Assembly (NCBI GenBank): GCA_016786765.1
Contig: JAEUUZ010000025.1
Location: 89,218 to 153,217, forward strand
Source: Chitinophagales bacterium
Lineage (GTDB): Bacteria > Bacteroidota > Bacteroidia > Chitinophagales > LD1
Length of the DNA: 64,000 nucleotides
Direction of reading: 5' to 3'
The notes beneath the pieces are model-generated. The model was not told the origin of the DNA and did no database searches. It saw only the letters and a program-made list of their open reading frames with translations. Shown piece by piece: positions 1 to 9,000 of this stretch (positions are counted from its first letter, which is position 1; the number at the start of each line of letters is the position of its first letter). The position numbers and the translations under genes were made by a program.

Positions 1-863
1 TTCAGCGTTATCAGCCACAATATTGGGATATATTTCTGAAGAACAATCAGGAGCGTGGTTGCCGCGAAAAAAATGGAAGTGTAGCTGTAGATGATACTAC
101 TAGCGTGCCCCGAATTTTTAGTGGTTTTTTAAGTTACAGTAAGGGGGCATATGTATTGCATATGTTGCGCGGACAATTAGGTGATAGTTTGTTCTTTCTT
201 TCGTTGCGTAATTATCTTTCAGATAGTTTATTGGTATACAACTATACACGAACAGTTGATTTGCAAAAAAATCTCGAGCAAACATCCGGCAAAACGCTTC
301 ATCGTTTTTTTGATCAGTGGGTGTTTAAACGTGGATACCCATCCTACCAATTGTTATGGTCTAAACGGGAGCAAAATTTGGATCTTCAATTGTTCCAAAC
401 CACTTCAGATACTTCTGTTTCTTTTTTCGAAATGAATACCCCTATTTATTTTAAAAGTTCGGATTGGGATACTACCATTTGGGTAAATCACACCTACTCG
501 GGTCAGCAATGGGCGTGGCAGTTTTCACACAGCATCGATTCGGTGTACTTTGATCCGGAGCGTTGGATTTTATCGGCCAATAATGCAGTATACGAGGTGC
601 CGGATCTGAATGATGAAAGCAAAATCTTCTTGTTCCCTAATCCCCCCATGCAGCAATTGAATGTAATGATAAACGGTCGTGCTGCTGAAGCATACACTGT
701 TTCTGTGTTTGATGTACAAGGTAAGTTGGTCGTACCTGAACAAACTTTCAGTAATCGATATGTTTTACCGTTAGATGTAAGTACCCTTTCGCAAGGCGAA
801 TACACAGTAAAAGTGTTGGCAGATAGAAAGTATTTAAAATCGGTGAAGTTTCTGAAACGTTGA
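1..863 (+). CDS. C-terminal part of a secreted M1-family aminopeptidase with T9SS type A sorting domain (5' partial)
   Basis: The reading frame is open from base 3 to the TGA at 861-863, so the gene enters from outside the window; the GTG at 105 is not needed as a start. The segment SYSKGAYVLHMLRGQLGD, followed by a run ending FDQWVFKRGYPSYQL, matches the alpha-helical domain that follows the zinc site in M1 (gluzincin) peptidases; the HExxH motif would lie upstream of the window. The last ~80 residues begin FLFPNPPMQQLNV and end in YLKSVKFLKR, the form of a type A T9SS C-terminal signal, so the enzyme is probably exported and surface-attached or released. It converges with the next gene with no spacer. 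Family assignment rests on the C-terminal part only. Confidence 0.75.
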   Translation, partial: QRYQPQYWDIFLKNNQERGCREKNGSVAVDDTTSVPRIFSGFLSYSKGAYVLHMLRGQLGDSLFFLSLRNYLSDSLLVYNYTRTVDLQKNLEQTSGKTLHRFFDQWVFKRGYPSYQLLWSKREQNLDLQLFQTTSDTSVSFFEMNTPIYFKSSDWDTTIWVNHTYSGQQWAWQFSHSIDSVYFDPERWILSANNAVYEVPDLNDESKIFLFPNPPMQQLNVMINGRAAEAYTVSVFDVQGKLVVPEQTFSNRYVLPLDVSTLSQGEYTVKVLADRKYLKSVKFLKR

Positions 864-2231
864 TTACGCCATCGCTTCAATCAAATCAAACTCTGTTATA
901 ATCGCTAAATCTCCGGTTGGCTTTGTTACTAAAACAGCAGAATTGTCTTTCGTGATATGTTTAGAAATATCGGTTGAAGTTGAATTCCAGTCCACAAATG
1001 GAAATGCCTTTGCCATCACATCACCTACTTTTGCAGTCTTAGCCTCCGGATTATCTATAAGCAAATGCAGAATTTTGTTTTCGGCAATACTTCCAATTAC
1101 TTTCTCGCTTTCTATTATGGGTAATTGTGTCAATCCCTTTTCTTTCATTTTATGAAATGCTTCAATGATAGTGTCTTCAGCAGATGCACTAATCAATTGG
1201 TTCAAATCTTTTTTGCGCTCAATGATGGACTTAGCGGTGATTACTTCGTCTTTCAAAAAGCCACGTTCGCGCATCCAATCATCGTTGTATACTTTGCCTA
1301 CATAACGGCTACCATGATCGTGAAATATAATCACCACATTATCACCTTCTTTGAAGCGATCGGCCATTTGTAATACGCCTTGCATTACTGCCCCCCCCGA
1401 ATACCCTGTGAATAGACCTTCTTCGCGCGCTAATCTTCTACACATCAAAGCGGCATCTTTATCATTTACTTGTTCTACATAATCAATAACGGAAAAATCG
1501 AAATTCCCAGGAATGATATCTTGACCAATCCCTTCAATCAAATAGGGATATACTTCTTTGTAATCCATTTCACCTGTTTCCTTGAATCGCTTCAATAATG
1601 AACCATAAGAATCTACTGCAAGTGTATGTATATTTTGGTTTTTTTCTTTTAAGTAAGTAGCCGTTCCTGTCATTGTGCCTCCGGTTCCAATAGTAGCAAC
1701 AAAGTGGGTGATTTGCCCATCGGTTTGATTCCAGATTTCCGGACCGGTAGTTAAATAATGGGCCTTACGGTTCGATAAGTTTTCGTATTGATTTATAAAA
1801 CACGAATTCGGAATTTCGTGCGAGAGTCGATGCGCAACCGAGTGGTAGTTTCTTGGGTCATCATTCGCTACATTGGTAGGACAAACAATCACTTCGGCTC
1901 CTATAGCACGAAGGATGTCGATTTTTTCTTTCGATTGTTTATCGGTTGTAGTGAAGATGCATTTATAGCCTTTAACAGCAGCAGCAAGCGCTAAGCCCAT
2001 ACCTGTATTTCCAGAAGTACATTCGATGATTGTTCCGCCCGGTTTCAATGCTCCGGAAGCTTCAGCATCTAAAACCATTTGTAAGCCAATTCTATCTTTA
2101 ATGGAGTTGCCCGGATTGAAATATTCCACCTTAGCAAAAAGGTTGGCTTTGATAATGTCTTTTCCAATTTTATTGATGCGAACGAGAGGTGTATTCCCAA
2201 TAGTATCTAGAATAGAGTCAAAAACTTGCAT
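864..2231 (-). CDS. Cystathionine beta-synthase-like PLP enzyme with C-terminal CBS domain pair
   Basis: A 455-residue fold-type II PLP enzyme. The start (DSILDTIGNTPLVRIN) and NPGNSIKDRIG place the Schiff-base lysine at K45; SGNTGMGLA is the substrate-binding loop and TIGTGGTMTG the phosphate-binding loop. Residues from about 340 to the end form a CBS-domain pair (AEDTIIEAFHKMKEKGLTQLP, then STSTDISKHITKDN). This architecture is that of cystathionine beta-synthase, condensing serine and homocysteine, though cysteine synthase activity cannot be excluded from sequence. The enzyme is cytoplasmic. The CBS pair suggests control by an adenosyl ligand, as in other family members; that is inference. 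It is transcribed opposite to the M1 peptidase and touches its stop codon. Confidence 0.85.
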   Translation of the reverse strand: MQVFDSILDTIGNTPLVRINKIGKDIIKANLFAKVEYFNPGNSIKDRIGLQMVLDAEASGALKPGGTIIECTSGNTGMGLALAAAVKGYKCIFTTTDKQSKEKIDILRAIGAEVIVCPTNVANDDPRNYHSVAHRLSHEIPNSCFINQYENLSNRKAHYLTTGPEIWNQTDGQITHFVATIGTGGTMTGTATYLKEKNQNIHTLAVDSYGSLLKRFKETGEMDYKEVYPYLIEGIGQDIIPGNFDFSVIDYVEQVNDKDAALMCRRLAREEGLFTGYSGGAVMQGVLQMADRFKEGDNVVIIFHDHGSRYVGKVYNDDWMRERGFLKDEVITAKSIIERKKDLNQLISASAEDTIIEAFHKMKEKGLTQLPIIESEKVIGSIAENKILHLLIDNPEAKTAKVGDVMAKAFPFVDWNSTSTDISKHITKDNSAVLVTKPTGDLAIITEFDLIEAMA

Positions 2232-2298
2232 GCGTATATTTTTCGTAAAGATAATATTTACGGTTAAGTCTCTAAGTTATGTTGTGGATAAGGTAGGA

Positions 2299-2811
2299 TT
2301 ACGACTTAGTGGTCATTGCTTTTTCCAATCGCTCAATTGTGGCTAATGTAGCCGGACAATATTGCAGGTTATTGGTGTACACCTTAGTTTGATCGAGAAA
2401 ATCTTTACGTTTCAAGTGCGGAAATCCACTACAGTCAATAGGTCTTATGGCATACACACTACATTTGTTGGTACGGAGATTGAGGTGTTGACAAGGTTGA
2501 TTTTGATTTACAATATCGCCATTGTCTTCATCAATTTTCAGATACTTTTTGAAATATTGATCATAGGTCATGCCCACATGTTCAGCAATCTTCTTTACTT
2601 CCGATTTTTTGAAAGTAGGCGTCATTGTTCGGCAACAATTTGAACATTCCAAACAATCCACTTCCTTCCAAACCTGTGTTTCGATTTGTTTTACTTCTTT
2701 CAGTAAGTGAGCGGGCTTTCTTCGGGCTAGTTTTTTAAGAAATTCACCTAAATGTTTTTTCTTTTGGTGAGCTCTTCTGATTAATTGTTGAAGTGGTAAT
2801 GTTTTATTCAT
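2299..2811 (-). CDS. YkgJ-family cysteine cluster protein
   Basis: A 170-residue cytoplasmic protein with the CxxCxxCC cluster CLECSNCCR in its first half and a second group of cysteines (CQHLNLRTNKCSVYAIRPIDC) spaced as in the YkgJ / UPF0153 zinc- or iron-binding family. The N-terminal ~45 residues are rich in Lys and Arg. The biochemical role of the family is unsettled, so no reaction is given. It lies 67 bp from the start of the cystathionine beta-synthase-like gene on the same strand and just downstream of a small lipoprotein gene whose terminator separates the two. Confidence 0.75.
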   Translation of the reverse strand: MNKTLPLQQLIRRAHQKKKHLGEFLKKLARRKPAHLLKEVKQIETQVWKEVDCLECSNCCRTMTPTFKKSEVKKIAEHVGMTYDQYFKKYLKIDEDNGDIVNQNQPCQHLNLRTNKCSVYAIRPIDCSGFPHLKRKDFLDQTKVYTNNLQYCPATLATIERLEKAMTTKS

Positions 2812-2855
2812 CGTTAAGCGACAGCGGATTCTTGGATTGAGGAAATAGTTGAAAT

Positions 2856-2884
2856 AAAAAAGTCCCGAACAATTAGTCGGGACT
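2856..2884 (-). terminator. Rho-independent terminator of the Ala-rich lipoprotein gene
   Basis: Read on the minus strand: AGTCCCGA, an 8-nt loop, TCGGGACT, then TTTTTATTTC. The 8-bp stem is perfect (2861-2868 with 2877-2884) and the T-tract follows directly. It lies 24 bp past the stop of the 2908-3144 gene. Confidence 0.9.
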
Positions 2885-2907
2885 CCTTTATCTTTTGAAG
2901 AGTTAGA

Positions 2908-3144
2908 TTACTTCTTAACAACTTCTTTAACTGCAGTAGCAGCTTCAGCAGTTTTAGCAGCAGCAGAGTCAACAACTGCAACAGCAGTAGAATCAACAAC
3001 AGCAGCAGCTTCAGTAGCAACTTCAGTTACTGCAGTAGCAGCAGAATCAACAGCAGCAGTAGCAGCTTCTTCAGCTGGTTTGTTGTTACAAGCAGCTAAT
3101 ACTACACCGGCAACAACTGCGAAAGAGAAGAATAATTTTTTCAT
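2908..3144 (-). CDS. Small Ala/Val-rich low-complexity lipoprotein
   Basis: A 78-residue protein with a signal peptide and lipobox (MKKLFFSFAVVAGVVLAAC, Cys19 as the lipidated residue). The mature part is almost entirely alanine, valine, threonine, glutamate and aspartate with recurring VDS(T/A)A and TEAA units, ending in VKEVVKK, and is probably helical. No enzyme motif is visible. Similar short Ala-rich lipoproteins are common in Bacteroidota and are usually left as hypothetical. The gene has its own terminator and about 90 bp of AT-rich DNA upstream, so it is probably a single-gene transcript. The GCA/GCT repeats give the DNA a triplet-repeat appearance and make long spurious ORFs in the other frames. 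Confidence 0.7.
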   Translation of the reverse strand: MKKLFFSFAVVAGVVLAACNNKPAEEAATAAVDSAATAVTEVATEAAAVVDSTAVAVVDSAAAKTAEAATAVKEVVKK

Positions 3145-3236
3145 TTCTTTTTGAGTTTTTTAAATTTGGGTTAAATAATTGACGTGCGAATGTAATATGA
3201 CTTTTTGATAAAATATAACAATTATTTGTTAAAATT

Positions 3237-4544
3237 TTATTTTTCTCGGAAAATGATGCTAATCGGCACCCCTTTCAACGGGAAATGTTTCCTTAACTGG
3301 TTTTCCAAAAAGTGCTTATAGCTATCGCCTATATACTTTGGATGGTTAGCAAAGAAGGCAAAAGTAGGTGTTCTTGACGGTATTTGCGTTATATATTTGA
3401 TAGTCACTAACTTCCCTGATACTGCAGGTGGATGATAACGTTCAATTTCTTTCAACATAACCTCGTTCAAACGGGCAGTAGGTATTTTGATATTCATATT
3501 GCCGTAAATCTCCTCTATCAAATCGACTAATTTGAAAATACGTTGTTTTTCTAATGCCGAAATAAATAAAAGCGGTATATCATTAAAAGGAGCCAATTTA
3601 CGTTTCAGTTCATCTTCGAACTTAAGGATGGTTTTATCGTCCTTTTTTACCAAATCCCACTTATTGATACAAATAATAATGCCTCGTTTCTTTTTAACGG
3701 CCATTCTGAAAATGGTCAAATCTTGTTGTGATAACTCGGTAGTAGCGTCAAAAACAACTACAGCCACATCCGATTCATCAACGGCTTTTACTGCTCGAAT
3801 AACTGAATAAAACTCCAAGTCTTCGTGTACTTTAGCCTTTCTTCGGATACCTGCTGTATCAATCAGCCAAAATTTCTTGTCAAATTTTGAATATAATGTA
3901 TGTATAGAATCGCGTGTAGTGCCGGCTATATTCGTAACGATGTTGCGATCTTCACCTAACAAAGCATTTACCAATGATGATTTCCCAACATTCGGCTGTC
4001 CTATGATACACACCTTAGGAATCTCTAATTCCTCTTTTTCTACAATATCGTCTGGAATTAGTTCTACCAAAGCATCCAAAACCTCACCTGTTCCACTTCC
4101 GGTCATGGCTGAAAGGCTGAACATATTTTCAAACCCTAAGCTGTAAAATTCGTTGGCGTTCATCAATCGCTCGAAATTATCGCATTTGTTCACCACCAAA
4201 AAAACTTTCTTTGGTGAACGTCTGAGGATATTGGCGAATTCATCGTCTAAATCCGTGATTCCGCAAGTAGCATCCACCACAAAGAATAGTATCGATGCTT
4301 CTTCCATGGCAATCATTACCTGGTCGCGTATATTTTTCTCGAAAACATCTTGCGAACGAGGTACAAATCCACCGGTATCAATAATGTTGAACTTCTTTCC
4401 TCCCCACTCGCCTTCGCCATAAATTCGATCACGGGTAACCCCGCTCACATCATCAATAATGGCTTTGCGCTCTTCAATGAGACGATTAAAAAGGGTTGAT
4501 TTTCCGACATTTGGTCGGCCGACAATAGCTACAGTAAAACTCAT
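3237..4544 (-). CDS. der: Ribosome biogenesis GTPase Der (EngA)
   Basis: 435 residues, the usual length for Der. Two tandem G domains are clear: GRPNVGKS (residues 9-16) with DTGG and NKCD, and a second GQPNVGKS (about residue 182) with DTAG and NKWD. A C-terminal KH-like domain follows, ending in PLKGVPISIIFREK, typical of Der. It acts in the cytoplasm in maturation of the 50S ribosomal subunit. It is the first of two minus-strand genes here; YtxJ begins upstream with a 36-bp gap, so the two may be cotranscribed. Confidence 0.97.
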   Translation of the reverse strand: MSFTVAIVGRPNVGKSTLFNRLIEERKAIIDDVSGVTRDRIYGEGEWGGKKFNIIDTGGFVPRSQDVFEKNIRDQVMIAMEEASILFFVVDATCGITDLDDEFANILRRSPKKVFLVVNKCDNFERLMNANEFYSLGFENMFSLSAMTGSGTGEVLDALVELIPDDIVEKEELEIPKVCIIGQPNVGKSSLVNALLGEDRNIVTNIAGTTRDSIHTLYSKFDKKFWLIDTAGIRRKAKVHEDLEFYSVIRAVKAVDESDVAVVVFDATTELSQQDLTIFRMAVKKKRGIIICINKWDLVKKDDKTILKFEDELKRKLAPFNDIPLLFISALEKQRIFKLVDLIEEIYGNMNIKIPTARLNEVMLKEIERYHPPAVSGKLVTIKYITQIPSRTPTFAFFANHPKYIGDSYKHFLENQLRKHFPLKGVPISIIFREK

Positions 4545-4580
4545 AATATGGGGTAAATGTACTCGTTTTTTTGAAAGAAC

Positions 4581-4910
4581 TTAAACGAGTGACGATATAT
4601 AGGCTGCATTAATGTCTTCGTGGGAAGCATTGTAGATGCATTTACCGTCTTTTATTAATAGTGCTTGAGGCGATTGATGCACTACGGAAAGCCTATCGGC
4701 AATCAGATTCGAAACAGAACGAAAGCTAATGAGGTCTAGCAAATAAACTTCTGTGCTACTTGAAGTAGGCCATGCCAATTCGAATGAACGCTTCGCCATT
4801 GCACTCACCGAACAGCGTGTACTATGCTTGAAAATTAAAACGGGATTGATTTTAGATTGCTCTAGAAGGGAAGCGAACTTTTCTTCAGAGGAGAGTGCTA
4901 ACCACTGCAT
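4581..4910 (-). CDS. ytxJ: Bacillithiol system redox-active protein YtxJ
   Basis: A 109-residue thioredoxin-like protein with the YtxJ signature IFKHSTRCSVSAMAKRSFE, in which a single cysteine replaces the CxxC of thioredoxins, and the later VVHQSPQALLIKDGKCIY strand. YtxJ is proposed to act as a monothiol bacilliredoxin, removing bacillithiol from proteins. It implies that this organism makes bacillithiol; no synthesis gene lies in the window. It sits 13 bp downstream of a 42-residue lipoprotein gene on the same strand and is likely cotranscribed with it. Confidence 0.85.
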   Translation of the reverse strand: MQWLALSSEEKFASLLEQSKINPVLIFKHSTRCSVSAMAKRSFELAWPTSSSTEVYLLDLISFRSVSNLIADRLSVVHQSPQALLIKDGKCIYNASHEDINAAYISSLV

Positions 4911-4923
4911 AAAATACTTTGAT

Positions 4924-5052
4924 TTATGCTCTTGGCTCAGCAGTTTTGTTTTCTACTTTTGAATAGGTTGGGCATGTATGACGATCGCATGACGAAAGTG
5001 CAACTGATAATGTAGCTACTACACCCAAAATGATTAAGAATTTCTTGCTCAT
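4924..5052 (-). CDS. 42-residue lipoprotein upstream of ytxJ
   Basis: Translating the minus strand from the ATG at 5052-5050 gives MSKKFLIILGVVATLSVALS followed by SCDRHTCPTYSKVE and a short tail ending at TAA 4926-4924. The first 20 residues form a signal peptide and LSSC a lipobox with Cys22 as the lipidated residue. The mature peptide is only ~21 residues with a CPTY motif; small lipoproteins of this CP(A/T)Y form are a recurring unannotated type in Bacteroidota. It is 13 bp upstream of ytxJ in the same direction, so probably cotranscribed. Function unknown. The clean signal peptide, lipobox and operon spacing argue that it is real despite its size. Confidence 0.65.
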   Translation of the reverse strand: MSKKFLIILGVVATLSVALSSCDRHTCPTYSKVENKTAEPRA

Positions 5053-5149
5053 AACTCCTGATTTATTTTAAGAACGTAAATGTAATTTTTTTATTGTAAA
5101 CCAAAAGTATTGGGAAATTGTTTATTTGCAGTCAATAAAAGCACTTTAA

Positions 5150-6499
5150 ATGAGAATACACTTTATTGCTATTGGAGGAGCCATTATGCACAATATGGCC
5201 ATCGTGCTGAAACGCCAAGGGCACAATGTCTCCGGTTCCGATGATAAGATAGCCGATCCGGCTAGAACGAATCTGGAAAAGGAAGGATTGTTGCCTGAAG
5301 CCATTGGCTTTTTTGCCGAAAGAATTACGTCTGATATTGATGCAATTATCCTAGGAATGCATGCCCACGAAGACAATGAAGAACTGGAGCGAGCACAGGA
5401 GTTGGGGGTGAAAATCTATTCATTCCCGCACTTTATCTATGAAATTGCCAAGAACAAAAAGCGGGTAGTGATTGCCGGCAGTCATGGCAAAACATCTATC
5501 ACATCTATGGTGATGCATGCGCTTAAAGCGAATGGACTGCAATTCGATTATTTGGTTGGGGCTGCTGTAAAAGGCTTTGATACAGCCGTAAAGCTGAGCG
5601 ATGATGCACCTATCATTGTATTGGAGGGCGATGAATACTTGGCCTCTCCATTACATAAAGAATCGAAATTTATGTTTTACCATCCGCATGTGGCGTTGGT
5701 GAGTGGCATAGCTTGGGATCATATTAACGTGTTCCCGGTGTATGAAGGTTATGTGAACCAGTTTGCCAAATTTATGGACACGGTATCGGAAGATATGGTA
5801 TATTTCGAAGGGGATAAAGAAATGCAAACCATTGTAGCAAACTACAAAGGAACTGCACGTATTCATCCTTATAACACTCCAAAGTACAAGGTGGTGAACG
5901 AACAAACGGTAGTTGAAGCGGAACAAGATTATGCATTAAAAGTGTTTGGCGAACATAACCTGCAAAATATAGAAGGAGCACGTTTGGTGTGCGAAAGCCT
6001 AGGGGTAAAAAAGGCCGATTTCTATACTGCCATCCAAAGTTTTGAAGGTGCTGCCAATCGGTTGCAGAAGTTGGCGGAGAATGAAAAAACAGTCATTTTT
6101 AAAGATTTCGCCCATTCACCATCGAAGCTGAAAGCCACAGTAAAAGCAGCTCGTACACAATATGCCCATCGCAAAATTATAGCGGTAATGGAATTGCATA
6201 CCTTCAGTAGCTTGAATAAAGATTTCTGGGCAGAATACGAAAGTAGCATGAACGAAGCGGATGTGGCCATCGTTTATGTAGACAAAGAAACACTAGCCCT
6301 GAAACGTATGCCTGACTTGAATATCGAAGAAGTAAAAAAGAGCTTCGGACGAGCTGATTTGAAAATTCTGCAGAACAAAGAAGCGCTGGAGCAAGAGTTA
6401 CTTTCCCATTCTTATAACAATGCCATGTTGCTCTTAATGACCAGCGGTACCTTTGGTGGGATGGATGTGAAAAGTTTGACGGATAAGGTGCTTGGTTAA
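5150..6499 (+). CDS. mpl: Mpl-like Mur ligase (UDP-N-acetylmuramate:peptide ligase)
   Basis: 449 residues in Mur-ligase order: an N-terminal Rossmann domain (HFIAIGGAIMHNMAIVLKRQGHNVSGSD), the ATP loop VVIAGSHGKTSITSMV near residue 110, the central domain with LEGDEY and WDHINVF, and a C-terminal domain with DFAHSPSKLKATV. The truncated N-terminal motif IGGAIMHNMA and HAHEDN are of the Mpl type, which recycles murein tripeptide onto UDP-MurNAc, rather than MurC. It acts in the cytoplasm in peptidoglycan recycling. The exact peptide substrate is inferred. It is divergent from the lipoprotein/ytxJ pair with a ~97-bp shared upstream region. Confidence 0.85.
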   Translation: MRIHFIAIGGAIMHNMAIVLKRQGHNVSGSDDKIADPARTNLEKEGLLPEAIGFFAERITSDIDAIILGMHAHEDNEELERAQELGVKIYSFPHFIYEIAKNKKRVVIAGSHGKTSITSMVMHALKANGLQFDYLVGAAVKGFDTAVKLSDDAPIIVLEGDEYLASPLHKESKFMFYHPHVALVSGIAWDHINVFPVYEGYVNQFAKFMDTVSEDMVYFEGDKEMQTIVANYKGTARIHPYNTPKYKVVNEQTVVEAEQDYALKVFGEHNLQNIEGARLVCESLGVKKADFYTAIQSFEGAANRLQKLAENEKTVIFKDFAHSPSKLKATVKAARTQYAHRKIIAVMELHTFSSLNKDFWAEYESSMNEADVAIVYVDKETLALKRMPDLNIEEVKKSFGRADLKILQNKEALEQELLSHSYNNAMLLLMTSGTFGGMDVKSLTDKVLG

Positions 6500-6540
6500 A
6501 CGAGTCATTAATTTTTGTAGGTTTACACAAAATTTTTACC

Positions 6541-7338
6541 GTGGCACAACCTGATTTGTTCGGCTTTAAACTGAACCTGAAAAAACCGCTTGCTTTCTTC
6601 GATTTGGAAACTACCGGAGTGGATATCGCCAAAGACAGAATTGTTGAAATTGGTGTTATTCGTATCAATATCGATCAAAGCCAAGATCGAATGTCGATGC
6701 GTATCAATCCAACTATCCCAATTCCATTGGAAGCATCGCAAGTGCATGGTATATATGATGAAGATGTGGTCACCTGCCCTACCTTTAAAGAAGTAGCGCA
6801 ACAAATTTTCGATTTCTTGGATCCATGCGACTTTGCAGGGTACAACTCGAATTATTTCGACATCCCCATGTTGTTGGAAGAATTCATGCGCGTTGGAATT
6901 GCCTTAGATATTGAGAAACGCAATTTAGTGGATGTGTTCAAAATTTTCACCCACTACGAAAGACGCGATTTATCTTCAGCCTATAAATTCTATTGCGACA
7001 AAACCATCGAGAACGCACACAGTGCCGAAGCCGATATTCAGGCAACATATGAAGTGTTGTTGGCGCAGTTACAACGCTACGACACCTTGGAAAACGATAT
7101 GCGTGTGTTGCACGAACTCACGAATAAAGATATTATTATCGACAGTGGCAGACGTTTCGTCTATCAAAACGGCAAGCCAACCGTGAATTTCGGGAAGCAT
7201 AAAGGAAAGTCGGTAGAGCAGGTTTTGAAAGAAGAACCAAGTTACTATTCATGGATGATGCAGGGTGATTTCCCGGCTCACACCAAACAAAAGTTTAAAG
7301 AATTTAAAGAGGCTTTCGATGCCAAAAAACGATTCTAA
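6541..7338 (+). CDS. DnaQ-family 3'-5' exonuclease with ExoX-like C-terminal domain
   Basis: 265 residues starting at GTG 6541. The DEDDh catalytic set is visible: D21 and E23 in FDLETTG, D107 in YNSNYFDIP, H160 and D165 in HSAEADIQATY. After the nuclease domain the tail (PTVNFGKHKGKSVEQVLKEE, then YYSWMMQGDFP) is the small domain found in exodeoxyribonuclease X-like proteins. It could serve as a DNA polymerase III epsilon-type proofreader or, more likely given the tail, a repair exonuclease. It is 41 bp after the Mur ligase and could be read through from it. Confidence 0.88.
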   Translation: MAQPDLFGFKLNLKKPLAFFDLETTGVDIAKDRIVEIGVIRINIDQSQDRMSMRINPTIPIPLEASQVHGIYDEDVVTCPTFKEVAQQIFDFLDPCDFAGYNSNYFDIPMLLEEFMRVGIALDIEKRNLVDVFKIFTHYERRDLSSAYKFYCDKTIENAHSAEADIQATYEVLLAQLQRYDTLENDMRVLHELTNKDIIIDSGRRFVYQNGKPTVNFGKHKGKSVEQVLKEEPSYYSWMMQGDFPAHTKQKFKEFKEAFDAKKRF

Positions 7339-7384
7339 ACAATTATCTGCTTTTTTAGTTTTATAGTTCATCAATTTGTATTCA

Positions 7385-7819
7385 ATGTCGCACACTAAAC
7401 ATAAATTATCTGCCACGGCTCGCGTAGAAGTGCGATTTAACGATTGCGACCCTTTGGGTATTGTGTGGCATGGGAACTATATTAAGTTTTTAGAAGACGG
7501 ACGTGAAGCATTTAGCAAAAAGTACGGATTCGATTATTTCAGTTTTTACAACAAAGGTTATGCTGCACCCATTGTGCATGTTTCTTGCGATTATCGAAAG
7601 TCGTTGAAGTATAGAGATATAGCGCTCATTGAAGCCACTTTCCGAAAAACCGATGCAGCCAAAATTATCTTCGATTATGTAATTCGAAAGGAAAGCGATG
7701 GCGAGATAGTATGTAAAGGCAATACCGTACAAGTATTTGTGCATAAAGATACCATGGAGTTGAGCCTCACAGTGCCTGATTTTATTGACGAATGGAAAAA
7801 AGAAGTGGGTCTGTTATGA
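7385..7819 (+). CDS. Hotdog-fold acyl-CoA/ACP thioesterase, first gene of a KS/ACP operon
   Basis: 144 residues from the ATG at 7385; a TTG three codons upstream is less likely. RFNDCDPLGIVWHGNYIKFLEDGREAF is the YbgC/4-hydroxybenzoyl-CoA thioesterase signature, with D22 at the catalytic aspartate position. It hydrolyses, or possibly transfers, acyl thioesters in the cytoplasm. Its stop overlaps the next ketosynthase start in ATGA form, so it is translationally coupled to the fatty acid/polyketide-like cluster that follows and probably releases or edits its acyl-ACP product. Confidence 0.85.
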   Translation: MSHTKHKLSATARVEVRFNDCDPLGIVWHGNYIKFLEDGREAFSKKYGFDYFSFYNKGYAAPIVHVSCDYRKSLKYRDIALIEATFRKTDAAKIIFDYVIRKESDGEIVCKGNTVQVFVHKDTMELSLTVPDFIDEWKKEVGLL

Positions 7820-9000
7820 AAGCAGTGTATTGGGTTGAGGATTGCGCATTAACGCCTTTAGCATTTACATCCGAAGAAAACTACCTGTTCGTTAAAGATG
7901 GGCAAACAGCAGTTGCCAACCAAGAACAATTTTCATTAAACGAAAAGCCCTTTTTTGCCTCACTGTTCTCTGAAGAGCAACGCATTGGTTTAGAAGACGA
8001 ATTACTGGAACTCAGGCACAGTGGTGCAGTGCGTGTTGAATATACCAACGATCTCACATGGTTTGAAACGCTTTGTGTGCTTTCCGTTCAAGAAGCCGTA
8101 GCCAATTCGAAAGTGGATTTCTCTGTTGCTAAAAATCTATTCATTCTTTCCACTACTAAAGGAAACATCGAATTGATTGATACACCTGACGATACTCGAT
8201 TGCAATTGCAAATCACAGCAGAACGCATTTTAAAGGCTTGCGGACTAAATGCCTTTCCGCTTGTAGTATCAAACGCATGTATTTCTGGTGTTTCAGCCAT
8301 CATCACCGCACAACGATTTTTGGCTGCCGGAGACTATGAAAACGCTATTATTTGTGGAGCCGATATCATTACAGCTTTTGTAGCGAAAGGTTTCCAGGCC
8401 TTGAATGCTACGGCAGACGGTCATTCTAGGCCCTATGATGCTGCACGAAACGGAATTAATTTAGGTGAAGCGGCTGCTACAGTGGTATTATCGACTTCCC
8501 ATTTCACTTCTATTCAAGTGAAAGGCGGAAGTGTTTCCAACGATGCAAATCATATTTCCGGCCCATCGCGAACGGGCGCTGAATTAGCCAAAACAGCGGA
8601 ATTGGCGCTTGCCGAAAGTGGAATTAATGCTGCTGATTTAGCCTTTATTTCAGCCCACGGCACAGCCACTGTTTTTAACGATGAAATGGAATCCAAAGCC
8701 TTTGAATTAGCCGGTCTTTCCGCTATTCCGCTGCAGAGTTTAAAGCCGCATTTTGGACATACACTAGGTGCAGCAGGAGTTCTAGAATCTATTATTTCAA
8801 TCCACGCTTTGAACGAAGGAATTGTATTGCCATCCTTGAATTACAATACCTATGGGGTGTCGGGGAAAATCACAGTTAATCAAAAAAAACAAGCTGTTTA
8901 TCAAACAAGTATATTGAAAACGGCCTCCGGATTTGGAGGTTGTAATGCTTCTGTTGTATATTTGAAAATAACTCCTGAAAAAAAATTGTATGAAAACTGA
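7816..9000 (+). CDS. Beta-ketoacyl synthase (KS 1)
   Basis: 394 residues from the ATG at 7816, inside the ATGA overlap with the thioesterase; an upstream in-frame ATG at 7792 would only add eight residues within that gene. The catalytic triad of decarboxylating ketosynthases is complete: C155 in SNACISG, H281 in AHGTATVFNDEMES and H315 in PHFGHTLGAAG. The N-terminal ~80 residues are more divergent than in housekeeping FabF, consistent with a secondary-metabolism KS. It would extend acyl-ACP with malonyl-ACP. It overlaps the following flavoprotein gene by 11 bp. Confidence 0.9.
   Translation: MKAVYWVEDCALTPLAFTSEENYLFVKDGQTAVANQEQFSLNEKPFFASLFSEEQRIGLEDELLELRHSGAVRVEYTNDLTWFETLCVLSVQEAVANSKVDFSVAKNLFILSTTKGNIELIDTPDDTRLQLQITAERILKACGLNAFPLVVSNACISGVSAIITAQRFLAAGDYENAIICGADIITAFVAKGFQALNATADGHSRPYDAARNGINLGEAAATVVLSTSHFTSIQVKGGSVSNDANHISGPSRTGAELAKTAELALAESGINAADLAFISAHGTATVFNDEMESKAFELAGLSAIPLQSLKPHFGHTLGAAGVLESIISIHALNEGIVLPSLNYNTYGVSGKITVNQKKQAVYQTSILKTASGFGGCNASVVYLKITPEKKLYEN

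Noticed and set aside
2814..3020. Leu-rich minus-strand ORF overlapping the Ala-rich lipoprotein
   Set aside because: It is a frame shadow of the GCA/GCT-rich lipoprotein gene and of its terminator.
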